Shown here: positions 13,010 to 21,274 of the stretch, in pieces
Layout: each line of letters opens with the position of its first letter
How positions within the stretch are numbered: the stretch's first letter is position 1
Source: Eubacterium sp.
Lineage (GTDB): Bacteria; Bacillota; Clostridia; Oscillospirales; Acutalibacteraceae
Length of the DNA stretch: 24,972 nt
NCBI GenBank assembly: GCA_014465955.1
Contig: JACTVT010000032.1
Span: forward strand, 1 to 24,972
Direction: 5' to 3'
Program-made: the position numbers and the translations under genes
Notes under the pieces: generated by a model
Databases searched by the model: none
What the model saw: only the letters and a program-made list of their open reading frames with translations
Told to the model about the DNA's origin: nothing

Positions 13010-15538
13010 ATGAAATCAAAGATTTCCATTTCCCAGGCAAAGAAAATGATTAATGATAAATTAAGCCACTTCTTCGGTGTAACACCCGAAACGGCATCTG
13101 TTGAACAGCTTTATAAAGCAGTTGCAATGATAGTCCGTGATGAACTGGCTGAAAAGAATAGCAATTTCCGTAAAGAGGCAGAGGGTCAGGATTCCAAGCA
13201 GATTTATTATCTCTGTATGGAATTCCTTATGGGCCGTTCACTGAAAAATAATCTTTATAATTTAGGTTTAACAGATGTTTTTGAACAGGCACTTAAAAGT
13301 TTTGATGTTAAACTTGATACACTTTATGAAAAAGAGCCTGATGCAGGTCTCGGCAACGGCGGACTCGGCAGACTCGCGGCTTGCTATCTTGACGGTCTTG
13401 CTACAAATGGCTTTCAGTCTATGGGTTACTCAATCCGTTATGAGGCAGGTATTTTTAAGCAGAAACTCGTTGACGGCTGGCAGACAGAACTTCCCGATTT
13501 CTGGCTCCCGGGCGGTGATGTATGGCTTGTACCGCGTGAAGAACGTGCCGTTGAGGTTAATTTTGAAGGCTGGGTGGACGATAGTTGGGACGGTGATTAT
13601 CACCGCGTTGAAATGCGTGACTGCAACATGGTTACCGCTATTCCTTACGATATGTATGTTTCGGGCAAAGGCAACGGCGTTGCAAGACTTCGCCTCTGGG
13701 CATCACGCAAGCCCGAACTTGATATGAGCCTTTTCAATCAGGGCTCATTCATTAAGGCTATGGAACAGTCTGCAATGGCAGAGGCTATTTCAAAGGTTCT
13801 TTATCCTGCCGATAATTCACCTGAGGGCAAGTCATTAAGACTTCGTCAGCAATATTTCCTTGTTTCTGCATCTATTCAGGATATTATTCACCGCCATTTA
13901 ACAAAGTACGGCACACTTGACAATCTTCCCGAAAAGGTTGCAATTCATATTAATGATACACACCCGACTATGGCTATTCCCGAACTTATGAGAATTATGC
14001 TTGATGAGTGCGGCTATGATTGGGACAGCGCATGGAATATTGTAACAAAAACCGTGGCTTATACAAACCACACGGTTATGAAAGAGGCACTTGAGTGCTG
14101 GAGTGAAGAACTCTACAGCAGGCTTCTTCCGAGAATTTATCAGATTACAAAGGAAATTGACAACCGCTTCCGTGCTTATATCTGGAGCGTTTCATATGAT
14201 GCCGATAAGGTAGAGAGAATGGCAATTGTTTCGGGCGGCGTTGTTCGTATGGCAAATCTCTGCGTTGCAGGCTCACACTCCGTAAACGGCGTTTCCGCAC
14301 TTCATTCGGAAATCCTTAAAGACACTGTTTTCAATGATTTCTATACTGTTACACCTGATAAATTCAAGAATGTAACAAACGGTATTGCCTTCAGAAGATG
14401 GATTTGTCAGTCAAACCCGAAACTTACCGATTATATCACTGAACTTATCGGTGACGGCTTTATCACCAAGAGCGATGAATTGCTTAAACTCCGTGATTTT
14501 AAAGACGATAAAAAAGTACTTGATAAGTTAATGGAAATCAAGCACGAAAATAAAGTTCGTTTTGCCGAAATTGTTAAAAAGAGAAACGGCGTTGAAATCG
14601 ATCCTGATTCTGTTTTCGACGTTCAGGTTAAACGACTTCACGAGTATAAGCGCCAGAGCCTTAATATTCTTAATATTATCGCGCAGTATCAAGCACTCAA
14701 GGCAAATCCTGATATGGACTTTGTGCCGAGAACGTATATTTTTGCATCAAAGGCAGCACCGGGCTACTTTATGGCAAAGAAAACAATTGAACTGATTGAT
14801 GCACTTTCAAAAGTTATTAATAACGACCCTGATGTGAACGGCAAAATGAAGGTTGTGTTTATGGAAGAATACAACGTTTCGCTTGCAGAAGTTCTTATGC
14901 CTGCCGCTGATATTTCAGAGCAGATTTCACTTGCAGGAACTGAAGCATCGGGCACAGGCAATATGAAACTTATGTTAAACGGTGCAGTAACTCTTGGTAC
15001 GCTTGACGGCGCAAATGTTGAGATTGCAGAGGCAGTCGGTGATGAAAATATATTCCTCTTCGGTCTTAAAACGCCTGAGGTTCAGCAACTTCAGAATTCA
15101 GGCTACCACCCGATGGACTTTATCAATAATAACCCGATTCTTAAAGGTGTTATTGATTTTCTCAATGCAGGTGTAAATGGTAAATCATTCGGCGAAATTA
15201 CATCAAGCCTTATGAATGTTGACCCTTATATGGCGCTCGCTGATTTTGCCGATTATCAGATGGCACAGGCTAAGTCGGCTGAAGTTTATAAAGATAAATA
15301 TGCTTTTGCGAAAATGTCCTTAATGAATATCAGCGGCGCAGGCATTTTCAGCGCTGACCGTTCGATTATGGATTATGCAAATAATATCTGGCACACAAAG
15401 CCTGTTCAGTTCAGCGAAAAGGCTGATAAGTCACAAAAATCCGCTCCCATTGCATCGACTGAGAAAAAGGCAGAAAAGGCAGCGAAAAGACCTGCCAAAA
15501 AGGTTTCTGAGAAAAAGACAGTTAAAAAATCAAAATAA
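13010..15538 (+). CDS. glgP: Glycogen/starch phosphorylase with Lys-rich C-terminal tail
   Basis: 842 aa from ATG 13010 (TTGGAGG nine bases upstream). Releases glucose 1-phosphate from the non-reducing ends of glycogen or maltodextrin using phosphate and pyridoxal phosphate (PLP). GT35 marks: EPDAGLGNGGLGRLAACYLD near the N-terminus, RYEAGIFKQ, HINDTHPTMAIPELMR, VKRLHEYKRQ, and the PLP site EASGTGNMKLMLNG with Lys653 as the Schiff-base lysine, followed by TLGTLDGANVEI. The catalytic domain ends about residue 801. Residues 802-842 are an added tail with 14 Lys plus Ala, Ser and Glu (AEKAAKRPAKKVSEKK), unlike usual phosphorylases. It forms a functional pair with the GH13 enzyme 53 bases downstream. 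Confidence 0.97.
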   Translation: MKSKISISQAKKMINDKLSHFFGVTPETASVEQLYKAVAMIVRDELAEKNSNFRKEAEGQDSKQIYYLCMEFLMGRSLKNNLYNLGLTDVFEQALKSFDVKLDTLYEKEPDAGLGNGGLGRLAACYLDGLATNGFQSMGYSIRYEAGIFKQKLVDGWQTELPDFWLPGGDVWLVPREERAVEVNFEGWVDDSWDGDYHRVEMRDCNMVTAIPYDMYVSGKGNGVARLRLWASRKPELDMSLFNQGSFIKAMEQSAMAEAISKVLYPADNSPEGKSLRLRQQYFLVSASIQDIIHRHLTKYGTLDNLPEKVAIHINDTHPTMAIPELMRIMLDECGYDWDSAWNIVTKTVAYTNHTVMKEALECWSEELYSRLLPRIYQITKEIDNRFRAYIWSVSYDADKVERMAIVSGGVVRMANLCVAGSHSVNGVSALHSEILKDTVFNDFYTVTPDKFKNVTNGIAFRRWICQSNPKLTDYITELIGDGFITKSDELLKLRDFKDDKKVLDKLMEIKHENKVRFAEIVKKRNGVEIDPDSVFDVQVKRLHEYKRQSLNILNIIAQYQALKANPDMDFVPRTYIFASKAAPGYFMAKKTIELIDALSKVINNDPDVNGKMKVVFMEEYNVSLAEVLMPAADISEQISLAGTEASGTGNMKLMLNGAVTLGTLDGANVEIAEAVGDENIFLFGLKTPEVQQLQNSGYHPMDFINNNPILKGVIDFLNAGVNGKSFGEITSSLMNVDPYMALADFADYQMAQAKSAEVYKDKYAFAKMSLMNISGAGIFSADRSIMDYANNIWHTKPVQFSEKADKSQKSAPIASTEKKAEKAAKRPAKKVSEKKTVKKSK

Positions 15539-15544
15539 TTTTAT

Positions 15545-15568
15545 ATGGGCGGGTTTTGTACCCGCCCG
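15545..15568 (+). repeat. Hairpin repeat between glgP and the GH13 gene
   Basis: GGGCGGGT-tttgt-ACCCGCCC (15547-15567), preceded by TAT and followed by G, a variant of the same family (compare 407-431). It starts six bases after the glgP stop. There is no T-run, so it is more likely an mRNA-stabilising or pausing hairpin than a terminator. It could separate expression of the two genes. Confidence 0.6.
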
Positions 15569-15591
15569 TTATCTGTTGAAGTTGATAATAT

Positions 15592-17442
15592 ATGTATGTA
15601 TTTAATTCAAGAAACAAAGATTATAAATCAATAATTTCGGCTGTTAAGACTGATGAAAAAGTTAAACTGAGAATCATTGTGCCTCGCAATATGAAATGCT
15701 GCGGGGCATTTCTTGCTGTTCAAAAGGATACGGAAGATACTGTTTATTATTCAATGTTCTGGGCAGGAATGTGCGGCAGTGAGCACGAATACTGGGAACT
15801 TCATTTTTCGGCAACAACGGCAGGGCTGTATTTTTATCATTTTGAACTTGATACGCCGTGGGGCAGATCATTTGTAAAAAATGCGGGTCAGGGAATAGGC
15901 GGTTTTGATTTTAACGGTACTGAATTTCAGCAGACTGTTTATGATGAAAATTTTACGACTCCTGATTTTATTAAAGGCGGTCTTATTTATCAGATTTTTC
16001 CCGACAGATTTTATAACAGCAAAACACCTAAAACGGGTGTGCCCGAAAGCCGCGTGATGCGTGAATGGGGCGACGAGCCTTACTGGCACGAATCACAGAT
16101 GAACGGCATATGGAATAATGATTATTTCGGCGGCGATTTGAAAGGTATTGAAGAAAAACTTGAATATATCAGTTCTCTCGGTACAACTTGTATTTATCTC
16201 AATCCGATTTTCGAGGCGCACTCCAATCATAGGTACGATACTGCCGATTATGAAAAAATCGACCCGCTTTTAGGTACTGAAAATGATTTGAAATCACTTT
16301 GTAAAAAAGCGAAGGAATATGGTATTTCAGTCATACTTGACGGCGTTTTCAGCCACACGGGCTGTGATTCAAAATACTTCAATATGTATGGCAGGTATGA
16401 CAGTGTAGGTGCATATAACAGCCGTGACAGCAAGTATTTCAGTTGGTATAAATTTGTAAATTATCCCGATGAATATCAGAGTTGGTGGGGCATTAAACTG
16501 TTGCCTGAAATTATTGAAGAAGACGAAGATTACAGAAATTATATCTGCGGCGAAAACGGTATTCTGCGCAGATGGCTGCGCTGCGGTATAAGTGGCTGGC
16601 GCCTTGATGTTGCAGATGAACTGCCCGATGTTTTCCTTGATGATTTGCGAATTGCCGTTAAGGCTGAAAATAAAGACGCTCTTATTATCGGTGAAGTGTG
16701 GGAGGATGCCACAAATAAATTCGCTTACGGCGAAAGACGGCGATATCTGCTCGGAAATCAACTTGATTCGGTTATGAATTATCCGTTTGCCGATGCTATT
16801 TTGAGTTTTGTCAAATACGGCGGTGCAGACAGATTTTTTGACAGCGTTATGACAATAGTTGAAAATTATCCGCCGTGTGTGCTCAATGCTCTTATGAATC
16901 ATATCGGCACACACGATACGGAAAGAGCAATTACCCGTCTCGCAGGCGAAAGTGCAGACGGTAAGGACAGAGAGTGGCAGCATGGTCATAATAATCTTTC
17001 AGATTATGATTATCTGCGTGGTATTTCAATGATGAAAATGGCGAGTCTTATTCAGTATACTCTGCCGGGTGTGCCGAGCCTTTATTACGGCGATGAAATA
17101 GGTATGCAGGGTATGCGGGATCCATTCAATCGCGGCTGTTATGATTGGGATAATCAGAATACGGAACTTTTGCGCTGGTATAAACATCTCGGCGAAATCA
17201 GAAACGGCTGCAAAGCATTTAAAACAGGTGAGTTCAGTATCGTTTATTCTTCACACGATACGATAGCGTATACAAGAAACTGTGATGAAAACAGTGTGCT
17301 TGTCGCAGTCAATAACAGTGACGTGTCTGCTGATGTTTATGTCGGCAGTGAATGGAATAATTCTTATAATTTCTTTGATGAAAGATGTATAAACGGTACG
17401 ATTCATTTGGAACCGTATCGTTATGCACTTCTTTCAAGATGA
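15592..17442 (+). CDS. GH13 alpha-glucosidase family enzyme (neopullulanase/cyclomaltodextrinase-like)
   Basis: 616 aa without a signal peptide, so cytoplasmic. Predicted to hydrolyse maltodextrin or cyclodextrin alpha-1,4 (perhaps 1,6) bonds. Residues 1-125 form a beta domain like the N-terminal module of neopullulanases. The TIM barrel follows, starting GGLIYQIFPDRFYN (129-142). GH13 regions: DGVFSHTG (Asp250, His255), GWRLDVADE with the nucleophile Asp339, GEVWED with the acid Glu368, and NHIGTHDTER with Asp442. The phrases WNNDYFGGDLKGIEEKL and LYYGDEIGMQG are typical of the neopullulanase/CDase group. The ribosome binding site is weak. Together with glgP it would debranch or trim glucans for the phosphorylase. 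Confidence 0.9.
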   Translation: MYVFNSRNKDYKSIISAVKTDEKVKLRIIVPRNMKCCGAFLAVQKDTEDTVYYSMFWAGMCGSEHEYWELHFSATTAGLYFYHFELDTPWGRSFVKNAGQGIGGFDFNGTEFQQTVYDENFTTPDFIKGGLIYQIFPDRFYNSKTPKTGVPESRVMREWGDEPYWHESQMNGIWNNDYFGGDLKGIEEKLEYISSLGTTCIYLNPIFEAHSNHRYDTADYEKIDPLLGTENDLKSLCKKAKEYGISVILDGVFSHTGCDSKYFNMYGRYDSVGAYNSRDSKYFSWYKFVNYPDEYQSWWGIKLLPEIIEEDEDYRNYICGENGILRRWLRCGISGWRLDVADELPDVFLDDLRIAVKAENKDALIIGEVWEDATNKFAYGERRRYLLGNQLDSVMNYPFADAILSFVKYGGADRFFDSVMTIVENYPPCVLNALMNHIGTHDTERAITRLAGESADGKDREWQHGHNNLSDYDYLRGISMMKMASLIQYTLPGVPSLYYGDEIGMQGMRDPFNRGCYDWDNQNTELLRWYKHLGEIRNGCKAFKTGEFSIVYSSHDTIAYTRNCDENSVLVAVNNSDVSADVYVGSEWNNSYNFFDERCINGTIHLEPYRYALLSR

Positions 17443-17443
17443 A

Positions 17444-17471
17444 TGTAGGGGAGGGCCTCTGTGCCCTCCCG
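17444..17471 (+). repeat. Hairpin repeat (type copy)
   Basis: A 28-base element identical to 6894-6921 apart from one base (C for T at the sixth base after GGGGAG). It starts one base after the stop codon of the GH13 gene, so it would form the 3' end of that transcript. Confidence 0.75.
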
Positions 17472-17478
17472 TTAAGCT

Positions 17479-17594
17479 AAGCCTTCCCCTTGAGGGGAAG
17501 GGGGGACCGCTTGCGGTGGATGAGGTGTTATTATATAATTATTTTTCCACCTCATCAGTCACTATCTGACAGCTTCCCCTCAAGGGGAAGCCTT
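17479..17594. mobile_element. MITE-like palindromic element, 116 bp
   Basis: The ends are imperfect inverted repeats of about 23 bases. The left is AAGCCTTCCCCTTGAGGGG and onward; the right reads CTTCCCCTCAAGGGG then AAGCCTT. Each end is itself a hairpin (CCCCTTGAGGGG, CCCCTCAAGGGG). A second, inner inverted pair is GATGAGGTG (17519-17527) with CACCTCATC (about 17548-17556). The centre is AT-rich, and a small hairpin ACCGCTTGCGGT sits on the left arm. From memory, very similar sequences recur between genes of Ruminococcaceae and Faecalibacterium-type genomes. No ORF. It fits a non-autonomous miniature transposable element or a large REP-type unit. Of the 272 bases between the GH13 gene and aspS it fills nearly half. 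Confidence 0.6.
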
Positions 17595-17632
17595 ATTTCT
17601 TTATTTTATTATATTTAATATTAAAATAAAGG

Positions 17633-17662
17633 TTGAATGTGCCGCCACTGTTGTGTTATAAT
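17633..17662 (+). promoter_or_regulatory. Sigma-A promoter of the aspS-gatCAB operon
   Basis: TTGAAT (17633-17638) and TATAAT (17657-17662) with an 18-base spacer. TG at 17654-17655 gives an extended -10 (TGtTATAAT). The leader to the aspS ATG is about 45 bases, too short for a T-box, so I see no tRNA-sensing control. Confidence 0.75.
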
Positions 17663-17714
17663 ACTAAGCGATTAAATGGAATATTTTATAAATTTCTTTG
17701 AAAGGAATTGAATT

Positions 17715-19469
17715 ATGGCATACAGAACACATAATTGCAACGAATTAACTTTTGACAATTTAAACGAAAAAGTAGCACTTGCAGGCTGGGTAGATACTAT
17801 CCGTGACCACGGCGGTGTTGCATTTATTGACCTTCGTGACCAGTACGGCATCACACAGGTTGTTGTAAATGACGGCGATCTTATTAATCACCTTAAAAAA
17901 GAAAGTGTTATTTCTGTTGAGGGCACAGTTGTTAAACGTGACGAAGAAACAGTAAATAAAAAACTTGCAACAGGTGAACTTGAGGTTAAGGTTGATAAAC
18001 TTACAATGCTCGGAGCCTGCACCGAAAATCTTCCTTTTGAAATTTCAGAATCAAAAGATACAAGAGAAGATGTTCGTTTAACTTACCGTTTTCTTGATTT
18101 AAGAAATAAGGAAGTTCACGACAATATTATGTTCAGAAGCAATGTTATCGCATTTCTCCGTCAGAAAATGACCGAAATGGGCTTTACTGAAATTACAACG
18201 CCTATTCTTACCTGCTCATCACCTGAGGGTGCACGAGATTATATTATCCCGAGCCGTAAGCACGAGGGCAAGTTCTATGCCCTTCCGCAGGCACCGCAGC
18301 AGTTCAAACAACTTTTGATGGTTTCGGGTTTTGATAAGTATTTCCAGATTGCGCCTTGTTTCCGTGATGAAGACGCAAGGGCAGACCGTTCACCGGGTGA
18401 ATTTTATCAACTTGATTTTGAAATGGCTTTTGCAACGCAGGAGGATGTTTTTGCAGTTGCAGAAGAGGTGCTTTACGATACATTTACGAAATTCGGCGGC
18501 GGCAAAAAGGTTTCACCCGCTCCGTTTGTAAGAATTCCTTATGAAGAGGCTATGATTAAATACGGCACGGATAAGCCTGATTTGAGAAACCCGCTTGAAA
18601 TTGTTGATTTAACGGAATTTTTCAGCGATGTTGAATTCAAGGCATTCAAGGGCAGACCTGTTCGAGGTATCAACGTTCCGGGCTGTGCAAAGCAGTCTAA
18701 AGGCTGGTTTGAGAAAATGCTCAAATTTGCACTTGAAATCGGTATGAAGGGTCTTGGCTATATCGAAGTGCTTGAAGACGGCTCGTACAAAGGCCCGATT
18801 GATAAATTCCTTCCTGATGATAAAAAGCAGGAACTTCGTGAAATTTTTGATTTTAAGACAGACGATACACTGTTCTTCATCTGCGATACACCTAAGCATG
18901 TTAATGATTTTGCAGGTCAGATAAGAACAGAACTTGCAAACCGTCTTGACCTTATTGATAAAGACAGTTTTGAACTTTGCTACATCACCGATTTCCCGAT
19001 GTTTGAAAATGATGAAAACGGCAATCTTGCATTTACACATAATCCGTTCTCAATGCCGCAGGGTGAGATGGATGCTCTTCTTAATGAAGACCCGCTCACT
19101 ATCAAAGCATATCAGTATGATATCGTGTGCAATGGTGTTGAACTTTCATCAGGCGCAGTTCGTAACCACCGCCCCGATGTTATGGTAAAGGCATTTGAAA
19201 TGGCAGGATACAGCGAAGAAACAGTACGAGAAAAATTCGGTGCACTCTTTAATGCATTTCATTACGGCGCTCCGCCTCACGCAGGTATGGCACCGGGTGT
19301 GGACAGAATGATTATGCTTCTTCGTGATGAAGAAAATATCAGAGAAGTTATCGCATTCCCGATGAATTCAAATGCACAGGATATGCTCCTCGGCGCTCCG
19401 AATACAGTTACCGAAATGCAGTTGCGTGAAACGCATATTAAACTTCGTCGCCCTGCACCTGAAAAGTAA
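17715..19469 (+). CDS. aspS: Aspartyl-tRNA synthetase, probably non-discriminating
   Basis: 584 aa. Charges aspartate onto tRNA(Asp). The N-terminal OB domain (1-105) binds the anticodon. The class II core holds motif 1 near RSNVIAFLRQKM, motif 2 CFRDEDARADRSPGEFYQLD and motif 3 GMAPGVDRMIMLLRDEENIR. A GAD insertion domain lies between about 280 and 420. The anticodon domain reads RDHGGVAFIDLRD: a His at the position where discriminating E. coli-type enzymes have Leu. In Pseudomonas that His (His31) allows charging of tRNA(Asn) as well. Immediate linkage to gatCAB supports a non-discriminating enzyme that also makes Asp-tRNA(Asn). AAAGGAATTG precedes the ATG. Confidence 0.95.
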   Translation: MAYRTHNCNELTFDNLNEKVALAGWVDTIRDHGGVAFIDLRDQYGITQVVVNDGDLINHLKKESVISVEGTVVKRDEETVNKKLATGELEVKVDKLTMLGACTENLPFEISESKDTREDVRLTYRFLDLRNKEVHDNIMFRSNVIAFLRQKMTEMGFTEITTPILTCSSPEGARDYIIPSRKHEGKFYALPQAPQQFKQLLMVSGFDKYFQIAPCFRDEDARADRSPGEFYQLDFEMAFATQEDVFAVAEEVLYDTFTKFGGGKKVSPAPFVRIPYEEAMIKYGTDKPDLRNPLEIVDLTEFFSDVEFKAFKGRPVRGINVPGCAKQSKGWFEKMLKFALEIGMKGLGYIEVLEDGSYKGPIDKFLPDDKKQELREIFDFKTDDTLFFICDTPKHVNDFAGQIRTELANRLDLIDKDSFELCYITDFPMFENDENGNLAFTHNPFSMPQGEMDALLNEDPLTIKAYQYDIVCNGVELSSGAVRNHRPDVMVKAFEMAGYSEETVREKFGALFNAFHYGAPPHAGMAPGVDRMIMLLRDEENIREVIAFPMNSNAQDMLLGAPNTVTEMQLRETHIKLRRPAPEK

Positions 19470-19493
19470 AATTTATTAAAGGAGATTACGGTT

Positions 19494-19781
19494 ATGCAGA
19501 TTACTCCGGATTTAATTAAATATCTCGAGTCTCTCGCAAGAATCACTCTCAGCGAAAGCGAGGAGGAGAAGGTCGGCAAGGAACTTCAGGATACTTTAAC
19601 TTATATTGATACATTGAATGAACTTGATACAACAGATGTTGAGGCTATGAGCCACTCTTTTCCGATTACAAATGTGCTCAGAAAAGACGAGGTTAAGCCG
19701 TCAATGAGCCCTGATGAAATTGTTGCAAATGCGCCCGAAAGTCAGGACGGCGCATTCGTTGTACCAAAAACAGTAGATTAA
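19494..19781 (+). CDS. gatC: Asp/Glu-tRNA amidotransferase subunit C
   Basis: 95 aa. GatC is the small linker subunit that wraps around GatA and GatB and holds the heterotrimer together. It has no catalytic residues of its own. The family pattern is clear: YLESLARITLSESEEEKVGK (helix 1), LQDTLTYIDTLNELDTTDVE, then a proline-containing linker with LRKDEVKPSMSPDEIVANAP and a final DGAFVVPKTVD. AAAGGAG precedes the start. GatA begins 15 bases downstream behind its own strong ribosome binding site. Confidence 0.95.
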   Translation: MQITPDLIKYLESLARITLSESEEEKVGKELQDTLTYIDTLNELDTTDVEAMSHSFPITNVLRKDEVKPSMSPDEIVANAPESQDGAFVVPKTVD

Positions 19782-19796
19782 GGGAGGTTCTTGTAT

Positions 19797-21263
19797 ATGG
19801 AAATTTATGAGATGACAGCCCTTGAGGTTGCTGAAAAAATCAGAAATAAAGAAATCACTGCCATGGATGCAGTTGAATCAGTTGCCAAAGCAGTAGATGA
19901 AAAAGATAAAACCTATAATTGCTATACCCACCTTGATAAAGAACTTGCACTTGAGAAGGCTGAAAAAGCGCAGAAGTTTATTGACAGCGGCAAGGCAGTG
20001 TCACCTCTTGCAGGTGTTCCTGTTGCTGTTAAAGACAATATCTGCACAAAAGGCGATGTTACTTCCTGCGCATCAAAAATCCTTTATAATTTCAGACCGC
20101 CTTATGATGCAACTGTTATTAAAAAGATGGACGAGGCAGGCATAGTTCCTTGCGGCAAGGTTAATATGGACGAGTTTGCTATGGGCTCTACCACTGAAAC
20201 ATCATTTTACGGTGCTACCAAAAATCCGTGGGATATAACAAGAGTTCCCGGCGGTTCTTCGGGCGGTGCAGCAGCCGCAGTAAGTGCAGATGAAAGCGTT
20301 ATCGCACTCGGCTCCGATACAGGCGGATCAATCCGTCAGCCCTGCTCCTTCTGCGGTGTAACAGGTCTTAAGCCTACTTACGGTGCAGTGTCAAGATACG
20401 GTCTTATTGCCTATGCGTCATCACTTGACCAGATTGGTCCTATCGGTAAAAATACGCTTGATGTAGCCGCTATGTTTTCTGTTATCAGCGGTAAGGATGA
20501 GAAAGATGCAACGTCAATGAACGGCACACCGTTTACACTTGATGAAATTAAAAATACAACAGATTTAAAGGGCAAAAAAATCGGTATTCCGTCTGATTAT
20601 TTCGGTGAGGGTATCAGCGAAGACGTTGCAAAAAGCGTTATGCAGGCTGCCGATGTGCTTAAATCTCTCGGCGCTGAAATCGAAGAATTTGATATGTCTG
20701 TTGTAAAATATGCAATCCCGACTTACTATATCATCGCCTGTGCAGAGGCTTGCTCAAACCTTTCAAGATTTGACGGTATCAAATACGGCTTTAAGTCCGA
20801 CAGTGCCGATAATCTGCGTGACGTGTATTTCAAGTCACGTTCGGAAGGATTTGGTATGGAAGTTAAAAAGCGTATTATGCTCGGCAACTTCGTGCTTTCA
20901 AGCGGTTATTTTGATGCTTACTATATGAAAGCGCTCCGTGTTAAAGGTCTTATTGTTAAGGCTTTCAATGAGGCGTTTGAAAAATATGATTTTCTGCTCG
21001 GCCCCGTTGCTCCTACTACTGCGCTTAAAATGGGAGAGGGACTCAGCGACCCGCTTGCAATGTATCTCGGTGATATTTATACCGTTATGATTAATATTGC
21101 AGGTCTTCCGTCACTTGCACTTCCGTGCGGCTTTGACAGTAATAATATGCCTGTCGGTATGCAGTTAATCGGCAAGCCTTTTGATGAAAAAACGATTCTC
21201 GGTGCGGGTAATGCTTATCAGTGCGCAACTGATTGGCACACCAAAAAGCCGACGCTTGTTTAA
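19797..21263 (+). CDS. gatA: Asp/Glu-tRNA amidotransferase subunit A
   Basis: 488 aa from ATG 19797 (GGGAGG 10 bases upstream; an in-frame TTG at 19791 is less well placed). Subunit A is an amidase-signature enzyme that releases ammonia from glutamine and passes it to GatB. The Ser-cisSer-Lys triad is complete: Lys79 in VPVAVKDN, Ser154 in PGGSSGG and Ser178 in GSDTGGSIRQP, the same numbers as I recall for the Staphylococcus aureus enzyme. The C-terminus contains GLPSLALPCG and MPVGMQLIGKPFDEK, usual for GatA. It is co-transcribed in the aspS-gatC-gatA-gatB order. Confidence 0.97.
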   Translation: MEIYEMTALEVAEKIRNKEITAMDAVESVAKAVDEKDKTYNCYTHLDKELALEKAEKAQKFIDSGKAVSPLAGVPVAVKDNICTKGDVTSCASKILYNFRPPYDATVIKKMDEAGIVPCGKVNMDEFAMGSTTETSFYGATKNPWDITRVPGGSSGGAAAAVSADESVIALGSDTGGSIRQPCSFCGVTGLKPTYGAVSRYGLIAYASSLDQIGPIGKNTLDVAAMFSVISGKDEKDATSMNGTPFTLDEIKNTTDLKGKKIGIPSDYFGEGISEDVAKSVMQAADVLKSLGAEIEEFDMSVVKYAIPTYYIIACAEACSNLSRFDGIKYGFKSDSADNLRDVYFKSRSEGFGMEVKKRIMLGNFVLSSGYFDAYYMKALRVKGLIVKAFNEAFEKYDFLLGPVAPTTALKMGEGLSDPLAMYLGDIYTVMINIAGLPSLALPCGFDSNNMPVGMQLIGKPFDEKTILGAGNAYQCATDWHTKKPTLV

Positions 21264-21274
21264 GGAGGTTCGTT

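Noticed and set aside
16369..16989. 206-aa minus-strand frame
   Set aside because: Lies wholly opposite the GH13 catalytic core, whose motifs are complete. No ribosome binding site or family resemblance.
17663..17714. T-box leader ahead of aspS
   Set aside because: The leader is only about 45-50 bases with no specifier loop or antiterminator.
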